From contig NZ_JAUNKO010000001.1 in NCBI RefSeq assembly GCF_030532715.1, positions 248,001 to 312,000 on the forward strand: a DNA stretch of 64,000 nucleotides, read 5' to 3'. Below, piece by piece: positions 53,782 through 63,186 of this stretch. The notes below the pieces were generated by a model. That model made no database searches, was not told the DNA's origin, and saw only the letters and a list, made by a program, of their open reading frames with translations. Made by a program: the position numbers and the translations under genes. Within the stretch, counting starts at the first letter, position 1. Each line of letters opens with the position of its first letter. This DNA is from Corynebacterium sp. Its GTDB lineage: Bacteria; Actinomycetota; Actinomycetes; Mycobacteriales; Mycobacteriaceae.

Positions 53782-54882
53782 TTACACTCCCGCAACATTG
53801 AGCCACTCGGTATAGAACAACGCCATGCCGCCGATGCACGCCATGGCCGTCATGAGCCAGAACCTAATCACCACAGTGGTTTCCGCCCAACCACCGTTTT
53901 CAAAGTGGTGGTGGAACGGCGCCATGCGGAAGAACCGAACCCCCCTCGTGCGGAACACCGCCACTTGGATCACCACTGACGCCGCCTCAATCACAAATAG
54001 CGCGCCGATGACCACCATGAGCAGCTCCGTGCGGGAAGCCACCGACAACCCCGCAACCAAACCGCCCAACGCCAGGGAACCGGTATCCCCCATGAAAATC
54101 TTCGCGGGCGCCGCGTTCCACCACAAAAAGCCCAGGCAACCGCCCAACCCTGCAGCCGCCAAAATAGCCACATCCAGCGGGTCGCGCACCGAATAACAAC
54201 CCGCTTTCACCGCCAACTCACAGGAATTGCGGAACTGCCAAAACGTCACCATGGTGTAGGCACCCATCACCATCGCGGTCGCACCAGCGGCGAGCCCGTC
54301 CAGGCCATCGGTGAGGTTCACGGCATTCGACCAGGCACTGATCAAAAAGTAAATAAACAACAAGAACAACAGCATGCCGATAATGCTGCCGCCAAAGCTA
54401 ATATCCAAAATATCTATGTCACGGATAAATGACAGGTGCGTGGAACCCGGGGTTAAGCCCTGCTCGTTGGCAAACCGCGTAATCATAAAACCAAACACCA
54501 GCGACACCGCCGCCTGCCCAATCAGTTTGGCCTTCTTATTCAGCCCCAGGTTGCGGCCCATGGCGAGCTTAATGTAGTCGTCGGCGAAGCCAAGCCCGCC
54601 GAGCACCAGCGTCAACCCCAGCACCAGCAACCCGGAAACGGTAAAACCGCCGTAGCCCATGAGCAGGCCCATCACCCCGGACACCAGGTACGCGACAAGG
54701 ATGCCGGCCAGGATGGCGATACCGCCCATGGTGGGGGTGCCGCGTTTCCGCAGATGCGACTTCGGGCCGTCTTCCCGGATCTCCTGGCCAATCCCTTCCG
54801 AGCTAAACCACCGGATCAGCACCGGGGTGAAAAAGATTGCCACGAGGAAACTAATCGCGGCGCTAATGAGGATCTGAGTCAC
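53782..54882 (-). CDS. mraY: Phospho-N-acetylmuramoyl-pentapeptide transferase
   Basis: A 366-residue membrane enzyme with ten helices that makes lipid I from UDP-MurNAc-pentapeptide and the polyprenyl phosphate carrier. Conserved loops are [22 protein letters not shown] (catalytic Asp pair), [15 protein letters not shown] and the His-rich motif [11 protein letters not shown]. Its length is usual. It follows murF after seven bases. Confidence 0.97.
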   Translation of the reverse strand: MTQILISAAISFLVAIFFTPVLIRWFSSEGIGQEIREDGPKSHLRKRGTPTMGGIAILAGILVAYLVSGVMGLLMGYGGFTVSGLLVLGLTLVLGGLGFADDYIKLAMGRNLGLNKKAKLIGQAAVSLVFGFMITRFANEQGLTPGSTHLSFIRDIDILDISFGGSIIGMLLFLLFIYFLISAWSNAVNLTDGLDGLAAGATAMVMGAYTMVTFWQFRNSCELAVKAGCYSVRDPLDVAILAAAGLGGCLGFLWWNAAPAKIFMGDTGSLALGGLVAGLSVASRTELLMVVIGALFVIEAASVVIQVAVFRTRGVRFFRMAPFHHHFENGGWAETTVVIRFWLMTAMACIGGMALFYTEWLNVAGV

Positions 54883-54889
54883 TGTTTGC

Positions 54890-56326
54890 TCACTTTTCGT
54901 TTGGGCATGCGTCGATCAGGCCTGCAGCTACCGTCCACAGGCGTTCAGCGTAGGATGCTTTGACGAGCACCGCATCCCCAGGCTGAAGTTCTACCGCAAT
55001 TAAGTTAATAGCTGCATCTGAACTATCCGCCATCAGGGTGGGTACTCCGCGTTCTTCGGCGGCTTCCGCCAGCGCCCGCGCATTCACGCTCGTGCCAACG
55101 ACCACCAGGGTGGAAATACCCAACTCCGCCACCACATCTGCGAGCCGGCGGTGCTCCTCCGCGGCGTCGTCACCCAACTCGCCCATTTGGCCGAGCACTG
55201 CGAAGCTACGTCCGCGCGCCGTGTGCGCCAGCGCCCGCAATCCGGCCTGCATGGAATCGGGGTTTGCGTTATATGAATCATTGATAATCACCACTCCGTC
55301 AGCGCGGGTTCGCACGTCCATACGATGCTCCGACGCCGCGCGATGTGCGCACAGCTTTTCGACGACCGCGTCTAGCTCAACGCCCGCTTCCAACGCCGCC
55401 GCCGCAGCCGCCAACGCGTTGGAAACCTGATGCAGCCCAAACACCCCCAAGGCGACCTCCCGCGCACCGGCGGGGGTATGCAGCACGAACGAAGCCCGCG
55501 TGAGTTCATCAACTCGGATATCCGTGGCGTAATACTCCACCTCGCGCTCGGTGGAAAACCGCACCACGCGGGCGCGGGTACGCTCCGCCATTGCCGCCAC
55601 GGCTGGGTCGTCAGCATTGAGCACAGCCACGCCCGAGTTCGGCAATGCCGCCGGCAACTCGCCCTTCGCCTGGGCGATCACCTCGCGGGAGCCGAACTCA
55701 CCAAGGTGAGCGGTGCCAACGTTGAGCACCACCCCGATGTGCGGCGGGGTGATCTCGGTGAGCTGCTGAATATGCCCCAGGCCGCGGGCGGACATTTCCG
55801 CGACCAAATACTCCGTCTCCGGGGTGCACCGCAGCGCCGTGTACGGCAGGCCTATCTCATTGTTAAAACTCCCGGGCGGGGCCACCGTGTGGGGCAGCAA
55901 CGACGCCAAAAAATCCTTGGTGGAAGTCTTCCCAGCGGAACCCGTCACCCCCACCACCTGCACGTTGGTGCGCTCCACCACGTGGCGGGCAAGCAACGAC
56001 AACGCCCGCAACAACGAGGCGGTGTCCCCCGTGGGGTCGTGGGCAAACGCCTCCGCGTTGGTCTCCGGGCGATCCACCTGGGGCACATAAATCGCAGGCG
56101 CATCAACTTCCCGTACCGCCAACACCACCACCGCGCCCTGGGCTACCGCCTGCGCGGCGAAATCGTGGCCGTCTACGCGCGCACCCGGCAGCGCCAAAAA
56201 TACCGAGCCGGGGGTGATCTTGCGGGAATCGAATTCCACGCTGCCGGTAATCAGCGTCTCCGGGTCCACGTTGCGGCAGGTACCGCCCACCACTTCCGCA
56301 ACTTCCCGCACCGTCATCGGGATCAT
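54890..56326 (-). CDS. murF: UDP-MurNAc-tripeptide-D-alanyl-D-alanine ligase
   Basis: A 478-residue ligase adding D-Ala-D-Ala to complete the pentapeptide. It shows [19 protein letters not shown] as the ATP loop, [21 protein letters not shown] and [19 protein letters not shown] in the C-terminal domain. The start overlaps the murE stop by four bases; the ATG three codons later (MTVREV) is an alternative. No ddl gene is in the window, so D-Ala-D-Ala comes from elsewhere. Confidence 0.96.
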   Translation of the reverse strand: MIPMTVREVAEVVGGTCRNVDPETLITGSVEFDSRKITPGSVFLALPGARVDGHDFAAQAVAQGAVVVLAVREVDAPAIYVPQVDRPETNAEAFAHDPTGDTASLLRALSLLARHVVERTNVQVVGVTGSAGKTSTKDFLASLLPHTVAPPGSFNNEIGLPYTALRCTPETEYLVAEMSARGLGHIQQLTEITPPHIGVVLNVGTAHLGEFGSREVIAQAKGELPAALPNSGVAVLNADDPAVAAMAERTRARVVRFSTEREVEYYATDIRVDELTRASFVLHTPAGAREVALGVFGLHQVSNALAAAAAALEAGVELDAVVEKLCAHRAASEHRMDVRTRADGVVIINDSYNANPDSMQAGLRALAHTARGRSFAVLGQMGELGDDAAEEHRRLADVVAELGISTLVVVGTSVNARALAEAAEERGVPTLMADSSDAAINLIAVELQPGDAVLVKASYAERLWTVAAGLIDACPNEK

Positions 56327-57726
56327 CGACGCACCTCGCGCAACGCCTCGGCCAACGCAATGCGATCATCAAACGGGTGTGTCACGCCGTTGATAAGCTG
56401 CCCCGTTTCGTGCCCCTTGCCCGCGATCACGATCGCGTCACCGGGTTGCGCCCACGCCACGGCCGCGCGAATCGCCGCGGCTCTGTCCCCTATTTCCACA
56501 ACCTCCGCGTCCGCCCCTCGCGTGCCTTCCAACACCGCGGCGCGAATGGCGGCCGGGTCCTCCGAACGCGGGTTATCGTCCGTGACCACCACAAACGCCG
56601 CGCCTTCCGCAGCGGCCTTCCCCATGAGTGGACGCTTACTGGCGTCTCGGTCCCCGCCCGCGCCGAGCACAATGCCCACCCGGTAGTCGGCGCGCAGGGT
56701 TTCCAAGATTGCCGCCACTGCCGCGGGTTTATGCGCATAGTCAACCACCGCGAGAAAGTCCTGCCCTTCGTCGATGACCTCCATGCGCCCCGGCACCCCA
56801 ACGTCCACCAGGGTGTTCGCAAACTCCTGCGCGTCAATGCCCACCGTGTCCACGCATGTTACCGCCAGGGCCGCATTGAGCACATTAAACCGCCCGGGCA
56901 GCGACAACCGGATCTCGACGTCGCGTTGCCCCACCCGCACCGCGTATCGTTGCGGGCCCAGCACAGAAATCTTGCCAACCTCGATCCCCCCATAGGTGTC
57001 CAACAGCCGGCTACCCCACTCATCTTCCACCACCAGCACGTTGTGCGCCGCCATACCTGCGAAGAACTCCGCCTTGGCGGCAAAATACTCCGCCATGGTG
57101 TGGTGGAAATCAAGGTGGTCTTGAGAAAGATTTGTAAACGCCGCGACGTCGAACTTGGTCCCCTGAATCCGCCCCAGCGAAATCGCGTGGCTGGACACCT
57201 CCATCACCACGTGCGTGACGCCCTGCTGCTTCATTTCAGCAAACAATTCCTGCAGCTTCGGCGCCTCCGGGGTGGTCAACGAGGTTGGAACCCAGCGGCC
57301 GGCGATCCGTGTTCCTGTGGTTCCGATAAGGCCAACCGTGTACCCCATTGCCCGCAACCCGTGCTCCAGCATATGGGTGGTCGTCGTTTTACCTGAGGTG
57401 CCGGTCACCCCGATCACCACCATGTCATCGCTGGGGTGGCCGTACACCTCGGCGGCAAGCTTCCCCAGAATCGCACGCACATTCTCAACCACGAGGATGG
57501 GGCGGGTCTCATCTGCCAAGAGCTCCAACCCAGCCTCGTCCGTAAGAATCGCCGCCGCTTTCGAATCAGCGGCGAACGTCGCGCCATGGACTCTACTTCC
57601 TGGCACCGCAGCAAACATGCCTCCCGGTTCCAGCGTTTGGGCATTCAACCCGATCGCATCGATTGGTATCGTTGCGGGGTTTACCAGCCTCCCACCTGCG
57701 ATCTCCGCAAGCGTAGTCAAGTCCAT
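56323..57726 (-). CDS. murE: UDP-MurNAc-L-Ala-D-Glu:meso-diaminopimelate ligase
   Basis: A 467-residue ligase adding the third residue of the stem peptide. The ATP loop is GVTGTSGKTTTTHMLE. MEVSSHAISLGRIQG and NLSQDHLDFHHTM are Mur signatures. The specificity motif DDNPRSEDP corresponds to the DNPR motif of meso-DAP adding enzymes, so this organism has DAP-type peptidoglycan. AAGGAG lies nine bases upstream of the ATG. It is somewhat shorter at the N-terminus than some relatives, but the substrate-binding domain is present. Confidence 0.96.
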   Translation of the reverse strand: MDLTTLAEIAGGRLVNPATIPIDAIGLNAQTLEPGGMFAAVPGSRVHGATFAADSKAAAILTDEAGLELLADETRPILVVENVRAILGKLAAEVYGHPSDDMVVIGVTGTSGKTTTTHMLEHGLRAMGYTVGLIGTTGTRIAGRWVPTSLTTPEAPKLQELFAEMKQQGVTHVVMEVSSHAISLGRIQGTKFDVAAFTNLSQDHLDFHHTMAEYFAAKAEFFAGMAAHNVLVVEDEWGSRLLDTYGGIEVGKISVLGPQRYAVRVGQRDVEIRLSLPGRFNVLNAALAVTCVDTVGIDAQEFANTLVDVGVPGRMEVIDEGQDFLAVVDYAHKPAAVAAILETLRADYRVGIVLGAGGDRDASKRPLMGKAAAEGAAFVVVTDDNPRSEDPAAIRAAVLEGTRGADAEVVEIGDRAAAIRAAVAWAQPGDAIVIAGKGHETGQLINGVTHPFDDRIALAEALREVRR

Positions 57727-57771
57727 TTGGGGTATCTCCTTGGTCGCGAGTCTCGGCCGAACTATTCCAGA

Positions 57772-59619
57772 CTACGGGGTTTGGAGGACGAACGGACCTT
57801 CCACAGGGGCAGAAAGGGGGATGTTGTCGCGGTTCAACAACCACGAAGCAATATCATGGAACAAAGGTGCGGCTGACTGACCACCTTCGCCGTGCACACC
57901 ACGCTTCGGCTCATCCAGCATCAATGCAATAACATAGCGGGGATCATCCGCCGGAGCAATGCCCGCAAACGTGATCCAATACTTAGAATTGGAATAACAA
58001 TTACATGCGGGATCAACTTTTTGTGCAGTACCGGTTTTACCCGATATTTGATACCCCTCGACGGCTGCGGCCGCGCCAGTTCCGAGTTGCACGCCCGCCG
58101 GATCATGCTGGGTGACCGAACGGAACATCTCCCGAACCGTCACCGCCGTCTGCGGGCTCATCACCCGCACCCGATCCGGCTCAGGTTGATCCACCGCGGA
58201 ACCATCCGCATTGGTTACTTTCTTAATGATGCGCGGTTCAACCCGCTCCCCGTCGTTGGCCACCGCCTGATACACACCGGCCATTTGCAGCAACGTTAAG
58301 GACATTCCTTGCCCAATCGGCAGGTTGGCAAAGGTGCCGCCGGACCATTGGGAACGCGCCGGTAAGAGGCCCTCAGATTCGCTCGGCAATTCGATCCCGG
58401 TGCTTTGGCCGATGCCGTACTTGTCCAGCATTTCCGCGAACCGATCTTCGCCAACACGTTCCGCCATCATGAGTGTGCCCACGTTGGACGACTTCCCGAA
58501 AATGCCGGTGGTGGTGTAGCCATCGGTGCCGTGCTCCCACGCATCTTTCACGGTCACGCCGGACATATTGATGCTGCCAGGAACCTGCCACACCTCATCG
58601 GGCGTGGTCACCCCGTCTTCAATGGCCGCCGAGGCAGTAATCACCTTGGCCACCGACCCCGGCTCGAACGGGTGGGTTACTGCCGGATTATCAAAATTCT
58701 TGCCTTTTTCCAGCTGTCTGCTGATGTCCCCGGTGGGATCAATCGTGTTGTCATTGGCCATGGCCAACACCTCACCAGTAGTGGCGTCCAACACCACCGC
58801 CGACGCACCTTGCGCCAAGGAGTTCGATTGAGCTTGTTCTACTTGCTGCTGAACATAAGTTTGCAGGTCAAGATCTAGAGTCAGTTGCACATCCGCGCCA
58901 TTCACCACCGACACTTGATCCCGCAGGGTTCCCGGAATCACCTGCCCATCCGTAGAAACATCCTCGGTGGAGCGGCCATCAATCCCGGCGAGAAGGTTAT
59001 CGGAAGAGGCCTCGAAGCCGAACTGCCCCACCCCATCCATACTGATCTTTCCGATCACATTTTCGGCAATCGCACCGTTTGGATACTGCCGAATATCCTG
59101 GTGGTCCGCCGCCACGCCCGGCATTTCCGAGGCAATCTCGGCGGCCACATCTGGGTCCACGTTGCGCACCAACACCTCATAATTGGTGTCCGCCTTGAGC
59201 TTTTCCATAATCTCTTTCGCGGAAACTTTCTCTGAGGACGCCCCCGCCTTTTCAATCATCTCCGGAATGCGCTTGGAAATGTCTTTCAGCGTATCGTCCA
59301 ACGGAGCGTAATCGTCGGGAAAGTTTTTGTGGCGTTCCTCAATCTCCTGACGCAATCGCTTCGGCGAAATTGTGAGCGACCGGGCTTGCATGGTGTAGGC
59401 CAAACGCTTACCGTCGCGGTCGGTGATCGTGCCGCGGCGCGCCGGGTCCTTATAGGTGCGGGCGCGCTGCTGCTCGGCAACTGCCGCCAACGCTGGCCCC
59501 CACACGAGTTGGACCCAAGCGAGGCGTCCGACCAGCAGCGTAACTGTCACCACCGCAATGATCTTCATCAACCGCAGCCGCCGCTGCCCGAGCTTTACGG
59601 GGTCGAGTTGACGGGTCAC
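57772..59619 (-). CDS. ftsI: Septal transpeptidase FtsI (PBP3-like class B PBP)
   Basis: A 615-residue class B penicillin-binding protein that crosslinks septal peptidoglycan. One N-terminal transmembrane helix (about residues 15-38) is followed by the dimerisation domain and the transpeptidase with the three active-site motifs SVAK (in FEPGSVAKVITAS), SSN (in FGKSSNVGTLM) and KTG (in ISGKTGTAQK). There is no PASTA domain. The ATG overlaps the ftsL-like stop by four bases. The 45-base gap to murE contains TAGTCT and might be a weak promoter. Confidence 0.95.
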   Translation of the reverse strand: MTRQLDPVKLGQRRLRLMKIIAVVTVTLLVGRLAWVQLVWGPALAAVAEQQRARTYKDPARRGTITDRDGKRLAYTMQARSLTISPKRLRQEIEERHKNFPDDYAPLDDTLKDISKRIPEMIEKAGASSEKVSAKEIMEKLKADTNYEVLVRNVDPDVAAEIASEMPGVAADHQDIRQYPNGAIAENVIGKISMDGVGQFGFEASSDNLLAGIDGRSTEDVSTDGQVIPGTLRDQVSVVNGADVQLTLDLDLQTYVQQQVEQAQSNSLAQGASAVVLDATTGEVLAMANDNTIDPTGDISRQLEKGKNFDNPAVTHPFEPGSVAKVITASAAIEDGVTTPDEVWQVPGSINMSGVTVKDAWEHGTDGYTTTGIFGKSSNVGTLMMAERVGEDRFAEMLDKYGIGQSTGIELPSESEGLLPARSQWSGGTFANLPIGQGMSLTLLQMAGVYQAVANDGERVEPRIIKKVTNADGSAVDQPEPDRVRVMSPQTAVTVREMFRSVTQHDPAGVQLGTGAAAAVEGYQISGKTGTAQKVDPACNCYSNSKYWITFAGIAPADDPRYVIALMLDEPKRGVHGEGGQSAAPLFHDIASWLLNRDNIPLSAPVEGPFVLQTP

Positions 59620-60248
59620 TGGGCGCCACCATCGTTACGTGGCGCGTATGGAGTCACCCCTGGAACCGTCGAAGGCCGCTGCTGATTGCTCTGCGGAATT
59701 GGGTTAAGGCTATCGCTCACGTCGCGGGTTTCATCCGGGTTCGAAGATGCGCGCGAAGGATTCACGCGCTTGCCGTTGACGTCGATAATTGGCTGCGTCT
59801 TGCTGGGGTCTGCGGGCCGCAGCTCCAATATGGTGCCATCTTGAGCCACTTCGAGCACGCCCGGCTGATCCGGCACGACCATGCCGAGATCAGCGGCGCG
59901 CCGCGCGATTTCTGCAGACGATCGGGCCGTTTCCACGTCGCGGTGCAGGGTCTCCAGCTCATTGTTCAGCTGGGTTTCCTGCGCGTGCAACTCCTGCAAT
60001 CGGAACGTCTGTTCGGTGGAAACGCCGGATAGGCCGATGGTGGTGACAATGCCCCCACACAGGACCCCGGTAACCAGGACTAAGAACTTCACCACCTTCG
60101 GATCAGCTTTGTGCGTCGCTGGGACGCGACGGCCGCGCACCGAAACAACTTGCCGCGAGCCGGGAGTGTGCTGGAAGCGCCTCCGGGTGGGCGTGGTGGT
60201 ACGTGGAAGTGCGGTGGGCTGAGGACGCACTGTGGTTAATTGAGTCAT
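59616..60248 (-). CDS. ftsL: FtsL-like septum protein
   Basis: A 210-residue bitopic protein. The first about 55 residues are basic (RRRFQHTPGSRQVVSVRGRR) and cytosolic, and a transmembrane helix follows (about 55-77, KFLVLVTGVLCGGIVTTIGL). The external part starts with a leucine-zipper-like coiled coil (LQELHAQETQLNNELETLHR) and ends in a Pro/Ser-rich tail. Position between rsmH and ftsI and this topology support FtsL; sequence conservation in the family is low. Confidence 0.82.
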   Translation of the reverse strand: MTQLTTVRPQPTALPRTTTPTRRRFQHTPGSRQVVSVRGRRVPATHKADPKVVKFLVLVTGVLCGGIVTTIGLSGVSTEQTFRLQELHAQETQLNNELETLHRDVETARSSAEIARRAADLGMVVPDQPGVLEVAQDGTILELRPADPSKTQPIIDVNGKRVNPSRASSNPDETRDVSDSLNPIPQSNQQRPSTVPGVTPYAPRNDGGAQ

Positions 60249-60260
60249 CGCTGCCTCCTT

Positions 60261-61241
60261 CTATTGCACTTCGAGTCGTTCAATTGCGCGCACCCGCACG
60301 GGTGCCGCCCTGGGGTTTTCTTCAACTTCCTGCGGTGAAGCCTGCTCTGCACCGCGCGTAAGAAGCCGAAACTTTGCGGCCGTGCCGGGAAGATCCACGG
60401 GCAGGCCCGGCGGCGTTTTGGAAGTAGTCAACTCCGCGAACTGCTTTTTCACGATCTTGTCCTCGAGCGACTGGTAGCTCATGAACACCGCTCGACCGCC
60501 CACGTTGAGCATGTCCGCGATCACGGGGATTACCGCGCTGACGGAATCCAACTCTTGATTCACTTCCACACGCAACGCTTGAAACGTACGTTTGGCCGGA
60601 TGGCCACCGGTGCGGCGGGTGGCCGCCGGGATCGTGGCGTATAACAGCTCCACCAAGCGAGCCGAACTGGTAAACGGTTCTTTTTCGCGCTCTCGGAGCA
60701 CCGCCGAGGCTATCTTCCCGGCAAACCGTTCCTCGCCATAGGTTTTCAGCACGCGCGCCAACTCCCCATGCGAATAGGTGTTCAGCACATCCGCGGCCGT
60801 GATGCCGCGGCTGCGATCCATGCGCATATCCAGCGGAGCGTCCACCTTGTACGCGAACCCGCGATCGATCTGATCCAATTGCATCGACGACACGCCAAGA
60901 TCGAACAACGCGCCATCAATACCTTCGCGCGCGCATTCAAACGCCGCACCGGACCCGTGTGCGACGGCATCGGCCACGCCGTCGAAACGCGTGTGCACGC
61001 CAACGAAACGTTCGCCGAAACGAGCGAGGCGTTCGCGGGCGCCGGCCAACGCGTTCGCGTCGCGGTCCAAGCCAATCACAAACGCACCTGGGAAGACGTT
61101 GAGAAAATGCTCGCTGTGTCCGCCGGCGCCGAGCGTGCCGTCAATAATGACGGAGCCTTCGCCAATGCTCGGCGCGAGCAGCTCCGTCACACGGTCGCGG
61201 AGCACGGGAATGTGCCCGTAGTTATTTTCAACTGTTTCCAT
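60261..61241 (-). CDS. rsmH: 16S rRNA (cytosine-1402 N4) methyltransferase RsmH (MraW)
   Basis: A 326-residue SAM-dependent enzyme that methylates C1402 of 16S rRNA in the decoding site. The SAM motif is [16 protein letters not shown] (about residues 30-46), with GLDRDANAL and [15 protein letters not shown] following. [16 protein letters not shown] is the C-terminal signature. I chose the ATG at 61241 because GAGAGGGG lies nine bases upstream; the ATG at 61250 directly abuts that purine tract. A much longer open frame upstream runs through hairpins and mraZ antiphase and is not coding. Confidence 0.95.
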   Translation of the reverse strand: METVENNYGHIPVLRDRVTELLAPSIGEGSVIIDGTLGAGGHSEHFLNVFPGAFVIGLDRDANALAGARERLARFGERFVGVHTRFDGVADAVAHGSGAAFECAREGIDGALFDLGVSSMQLDQIDRGFAYKVDAPLDMRMDRSRGITAADVLNTYSHGELARVLKTYGEERFAGKIASAVLREREKEPFTSSARLVELLYATIPAATRRTGGHPAKRTFQALRVEVNQELDSVSAVIPVIADMLNVGGRAVFMSYQSLEDKIVKKQFAELTTSKTPPGLPVDLPGTAAKFRLLTRGAEQASPQEVEENPRAAPVRVRAIERLEVQ

Positions 61242-61284
61242 GAGGCTCATCCCCCTCTCGCGGTGCCGGAAATTACAGGAAAAG

Positions 61285-61305
61285 CAGGGCACGTATAGGG
61301 CCCTG
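61285..61305 (-). terminator. Hairpin 3 of the mraZ-rsmH gap (attenuator-like)
   Basis: On the minus strand CAGGGC pairs with GCCCTG (arms 61300-61305 and 61285-61290) around nine bases, followed by CTTTTCC. It is attenuator-like, 44 bases before the rsmH ATG. Confidence 0.5.
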
Positions 61306-61306
61306 T

Positions 61307-61347
61307 CCGCGGGATCTGGTATCGGGGAAGTACACCAGATCCCGCGG
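61307..61347. repeat. Hairpin 2 of the mraZ-rsmH gap: 14-bp perfect stem
   Basis: CCGCGGGATCTGGT (61307-61320) and ACCAGATCCCGCGG (61334-61347) pair perfectly around a 13-base loop. This is the strongest hairpin in the window outside terminators, and a possible double-strand RNase substrate. Confidence 0.85.
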
Positions 61348-61371
61348 GCAGAGTCCATACACGCACTCTGC
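61348..61371. repeat. Hairpin 1 of the mraZ-rsmH gap
   Basis: GCAGAGT (61348-61354) and ACTCTGC (61365-61371) pair around ten bases, directly adjoining hairpin 2 and six bases after the mraZ stop. Confidence 0.7.
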
Positions 61372-61377
61372 GGTGAC

Positions 61378-61809
61378 CTACAATAAGCCACCCAAAACGT
61401 CGTCCTCAGCATCGGAGAAGGAATCTTCCGTCTCCGCCTGATATGCGGCCCAGGACTCGGCGTCCCAGATTTCCAGGAAATCCACTGAACCGATGACCAC
61501 GCACTCTTTGGTGAGCCCAGCGTATGCGCGATGTGCGGCAGACAAGGTGATGCGACCATGACCATCCGGCCGTTGCTCATCCGCACTTGCCGCCAAGTTT
61601 CGAATAAACGCACGAGCCTTCGGGTTGGTACGCGAGACAGCCGCCGCCTTACGTGCACGCGCCGCGAACTCCTCGCGGGGATACACAGCAAGGGAGTGGT
61701 CCTGCCCCTTAGTCACCATCAGGCCGCCCGCAAGTTCCTCACGAAATTTCGCGGGGAGTGTAAGACGACCCTTATCGTCAAGCTTCGGAGTGTAGGTACC
61801 AAGGAACAT
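61378..61809 (-). CDS. mraZ: Transcriptional regulator MraZ
   Basis: A 143-residue protein with two AbrB-like SpoVT domains that forms ring-shaped oligomers and represses the dcw promoter in several bacteria. [20 protein letters not shown] and the second [17 protein letters not shown] are the paired DNA-binding blocks. The C-terminus is acidic (DSFSDAEDD). The start is the ATG at 61809, with AGGTAGG upstream. The first gene of the dcw cluster; its promoter overlaps three TGGGG boxes, which fits autoregulation. Confidence 0.96.
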   Translation of the reverse strand: MFLGTYTPKLDDKGRLTLPAKFREELAGGLMVTKGQDHSLAVYPREEFAARARKAAAVSRTNPKARAFIRNLAASADEQRPDGHGRITLSAAHRAYAGLTKECVVIGSVDFLEIWDAESWAAYQAETEDSFSDAEDDVLGGLL

Positions 61810-61869
61810 CCGTGGCCTACCTTCCTCAACTCCAGTTGATACAACCTCACGGAGAGAATCTCCGTTGTG

Positions 61870-61903
61870 CCCCACACTACCCCACTTTGCCCCACTTTTG
61901 TCA
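61870..61903 (-). promoter_or_regulatory. mraZ promoter overlapped by three MraZ-like boxes
   Basis: TGGGG occurs at 61870-61874, 61880-61884 and 61890-61894 on the minus strand with an exact 10-bp period, the pattern of MraZ boxes (TGGG plus spacer). TGACAA (61898-61903) and TAGTGT (61874-61879), 18 bases apart, form a probable promoter inside the boxes, giving a 5' leader of about 58 bases. Confidence 0.65.
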
Positions 61904-61967
61904 CCTCAAAACCCCCACCGCGCGCGGACAAAATCCATTGCCGCAGGTAAATAGGGGTGAATCAAAG

Positions 61968-62110
61968 TGGGGCGCCGGTGAAAATTATGGCGAAATTACC
62001 CCTCACATACGTCACACCAACCCCTTTAGACACTTTGTGCACCGCTTATTTATGTGGTGCGTAACCATATGTGGGGCAATGTGGGAGGATTGTGGTGGGG
62101 CAAAGTGGGG
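61968..62110 (+). promoter_or_regulatory. Second group of MraZ-like TGGGG boxes
   Basis: On the plus strand TGGGG/A stands at 61968, 62072, 62082, 62096 and 62106 (first bases). The pairs 62072/62082 and 62096/62106 have the same 10-bp period. CAAAGTGGGG is repeated at 61964 and 62101 and also on the minus strand near 61893. No plus-strand gene follows. The remainder of 61904-62229 shows nothing else I can name. Confidence 0.5.
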
Positions 62111-62229
62111 CACACAAATGGTCGATACGCGACCCGCACGCGATCAGTGAATGCGCCCCCGAAACGCAAGCATGCCAACAACCCCCGAATATTCAGCGCA
62201 CCGCTCCCCCAGTTCGGCGCGCCAGCCAA

Positions 62230-62607
62230 TTAGTTTCTAGGATCCTCGAAGCGGCGCCGGAAGTTTTCCTCCATGCGGGAACCCAACGCACCGGATTGCA
62301 ATTTCACCGGTCGCGCCGCAACCTTCGGCCCGCCGCCCCCGCCGCGTAGCATCCACACGCCGGCACCAAACATGACAAGGAATCCAACCACGCTAAGCGC
62401 GGTGAACCATAGGTTTTGCTGGCTGAGCGCAACGCCGCCAACCAGCATGACCAAACCCACCACAGTGATGGCCAACCCGCGCAGCGTGAGCCCGGACTGT
62501 CCGCTTGGGCTGTGCCCGGCGACGACAGCGCCGAAGGCGGGATCTTCGGCGAGCAGGGATTGCTCTATTTCTCGAAGCATCCTCTGTTCCTGTTCAGAAA
62601 GGGACAC
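62230..62607 (-). CDS. DUF3040 membrane protein
   Basis: A 125-residue protein of the actinobacterial DUF3040 family: LSEQEQRMLREIEQSLLAED is the conserved opening, followed by GLTLRGLAITVVGLVMLVGG and a second helix (about residues 45-65 and 68-88) and a Gly/Arg-rich tail. DUF3040 genes are commonly found upstream of mraZ in this order. The start is GTG at 62607 with GGAGG four bases before it. The function is unknown. Confidence 0.92.
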   Translation of the reverse strand: MSLSEQEQRMLREIEQSLLAEDPAFGAVVAGHSPSGQSGLTLRGLAITVVGLVMLVGGVALSQQNLWFTALSVVGFLVMFGAGVWMLRGGGGGPKVAARPVKLQSGALGSRMEENFRRRFEDPRN

Positions 62608-62691
62608 GATTCCTCCACACGGTGTGCTGGGCTGCTTTACTCTAGGTTTAACGCCAAGCGTAGTCGTAAAGTTCCCGTGTTGTTGGCTTTG

Positions 62692-63084
62692 CTACGCTAC
62701 CAGCGGCAACCCGCCTTCTATTTCTTCTATAAAGTACGATACTCGCCCGAGGAAATTCGCTACTTCGGCGGGGGTTTTGGTGATCGCTAGGCCGGCGGCG
62801 GCGCGGGCGCGAACGGGCGCCCAGGGGCGGAATTGGGCGGCTTGGGCGGCCCCTGCAGCGTCGATACGCTGGAGTTTGTCCCACGCTTTGCCGCGGCCGC
62901 GCGTGTCGACGCCGCGCGCCCCGGCCGCGCGCAAACACGCTTGGTATCCGTAATCGACCGCGAGCAATACATCCCCCGCACGGAGGTGATTGTGCGCCTG
63001 CTGGAGTAAGCCGTGGGCGCGGGACAAAAAATCCTCGGCCCGGCCCGGTGCGCGATGAAACGTAGCGGAAACTACGGTTGACAT
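62692..63084 (-). CDS. SAV_6107-family HEPN-domain protein
   Basis: A 130-residue all-helical protein. It fits the SAV_6107 HEPN family: FLSRAHGLLQQAHNHLRAGD and YGYQACLRAAGARGVDTRGR, then WDKLQRIDAAGAAQAAQF and YFIEEIEG. HEPN domains include RNases with an RX4-6H motif, but I see no clear motif of this kind here, so a catalytic role is doubtful. The start is the ATG at 63084 with GGGAG eight bases upstream. Its usual place beside the dcw cluster is conserved in corynebacteria. Confidence 0.85.
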   Translation of the reverse strand: MSTVVSATFHRAPGRAEDFLSRAHGLLQQAHNHLRAGDVLLAVDYGYQACLRAAGARGVDTRGRGKAWDKLQRIDAAGAAQAAQFRPWAPVRARAAAGLAITKTPAEVANFLGRVSYFIEEIEGGLPLVA

Positions 63085-63173
63085 GGCGTTACTCCCTTCC
63101 ATTCGAACAGGTATATGGGAGCGTAATAACCACATCGAACAACGTGGGAACAAATGTTCGACCCGCTTCGTCC

Positions 63174-63179
63174 TATGCT
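63174..63179 (+). promoter_or_regulatory. -10 element of the GNAT gene
   Basis: TATGCT is seven bases before the GTG at 63187 (leaderless). Confidence 0.45.
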
Positions 63180-63186
63180 GGGTTGT

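Noticed and set aside
62692..63084. HEPN protein as toxin of a HEPN-MNT pair
   Set aside because: There is no nucleotidyltransferase gene next to it and no clear RX4-6H motif.
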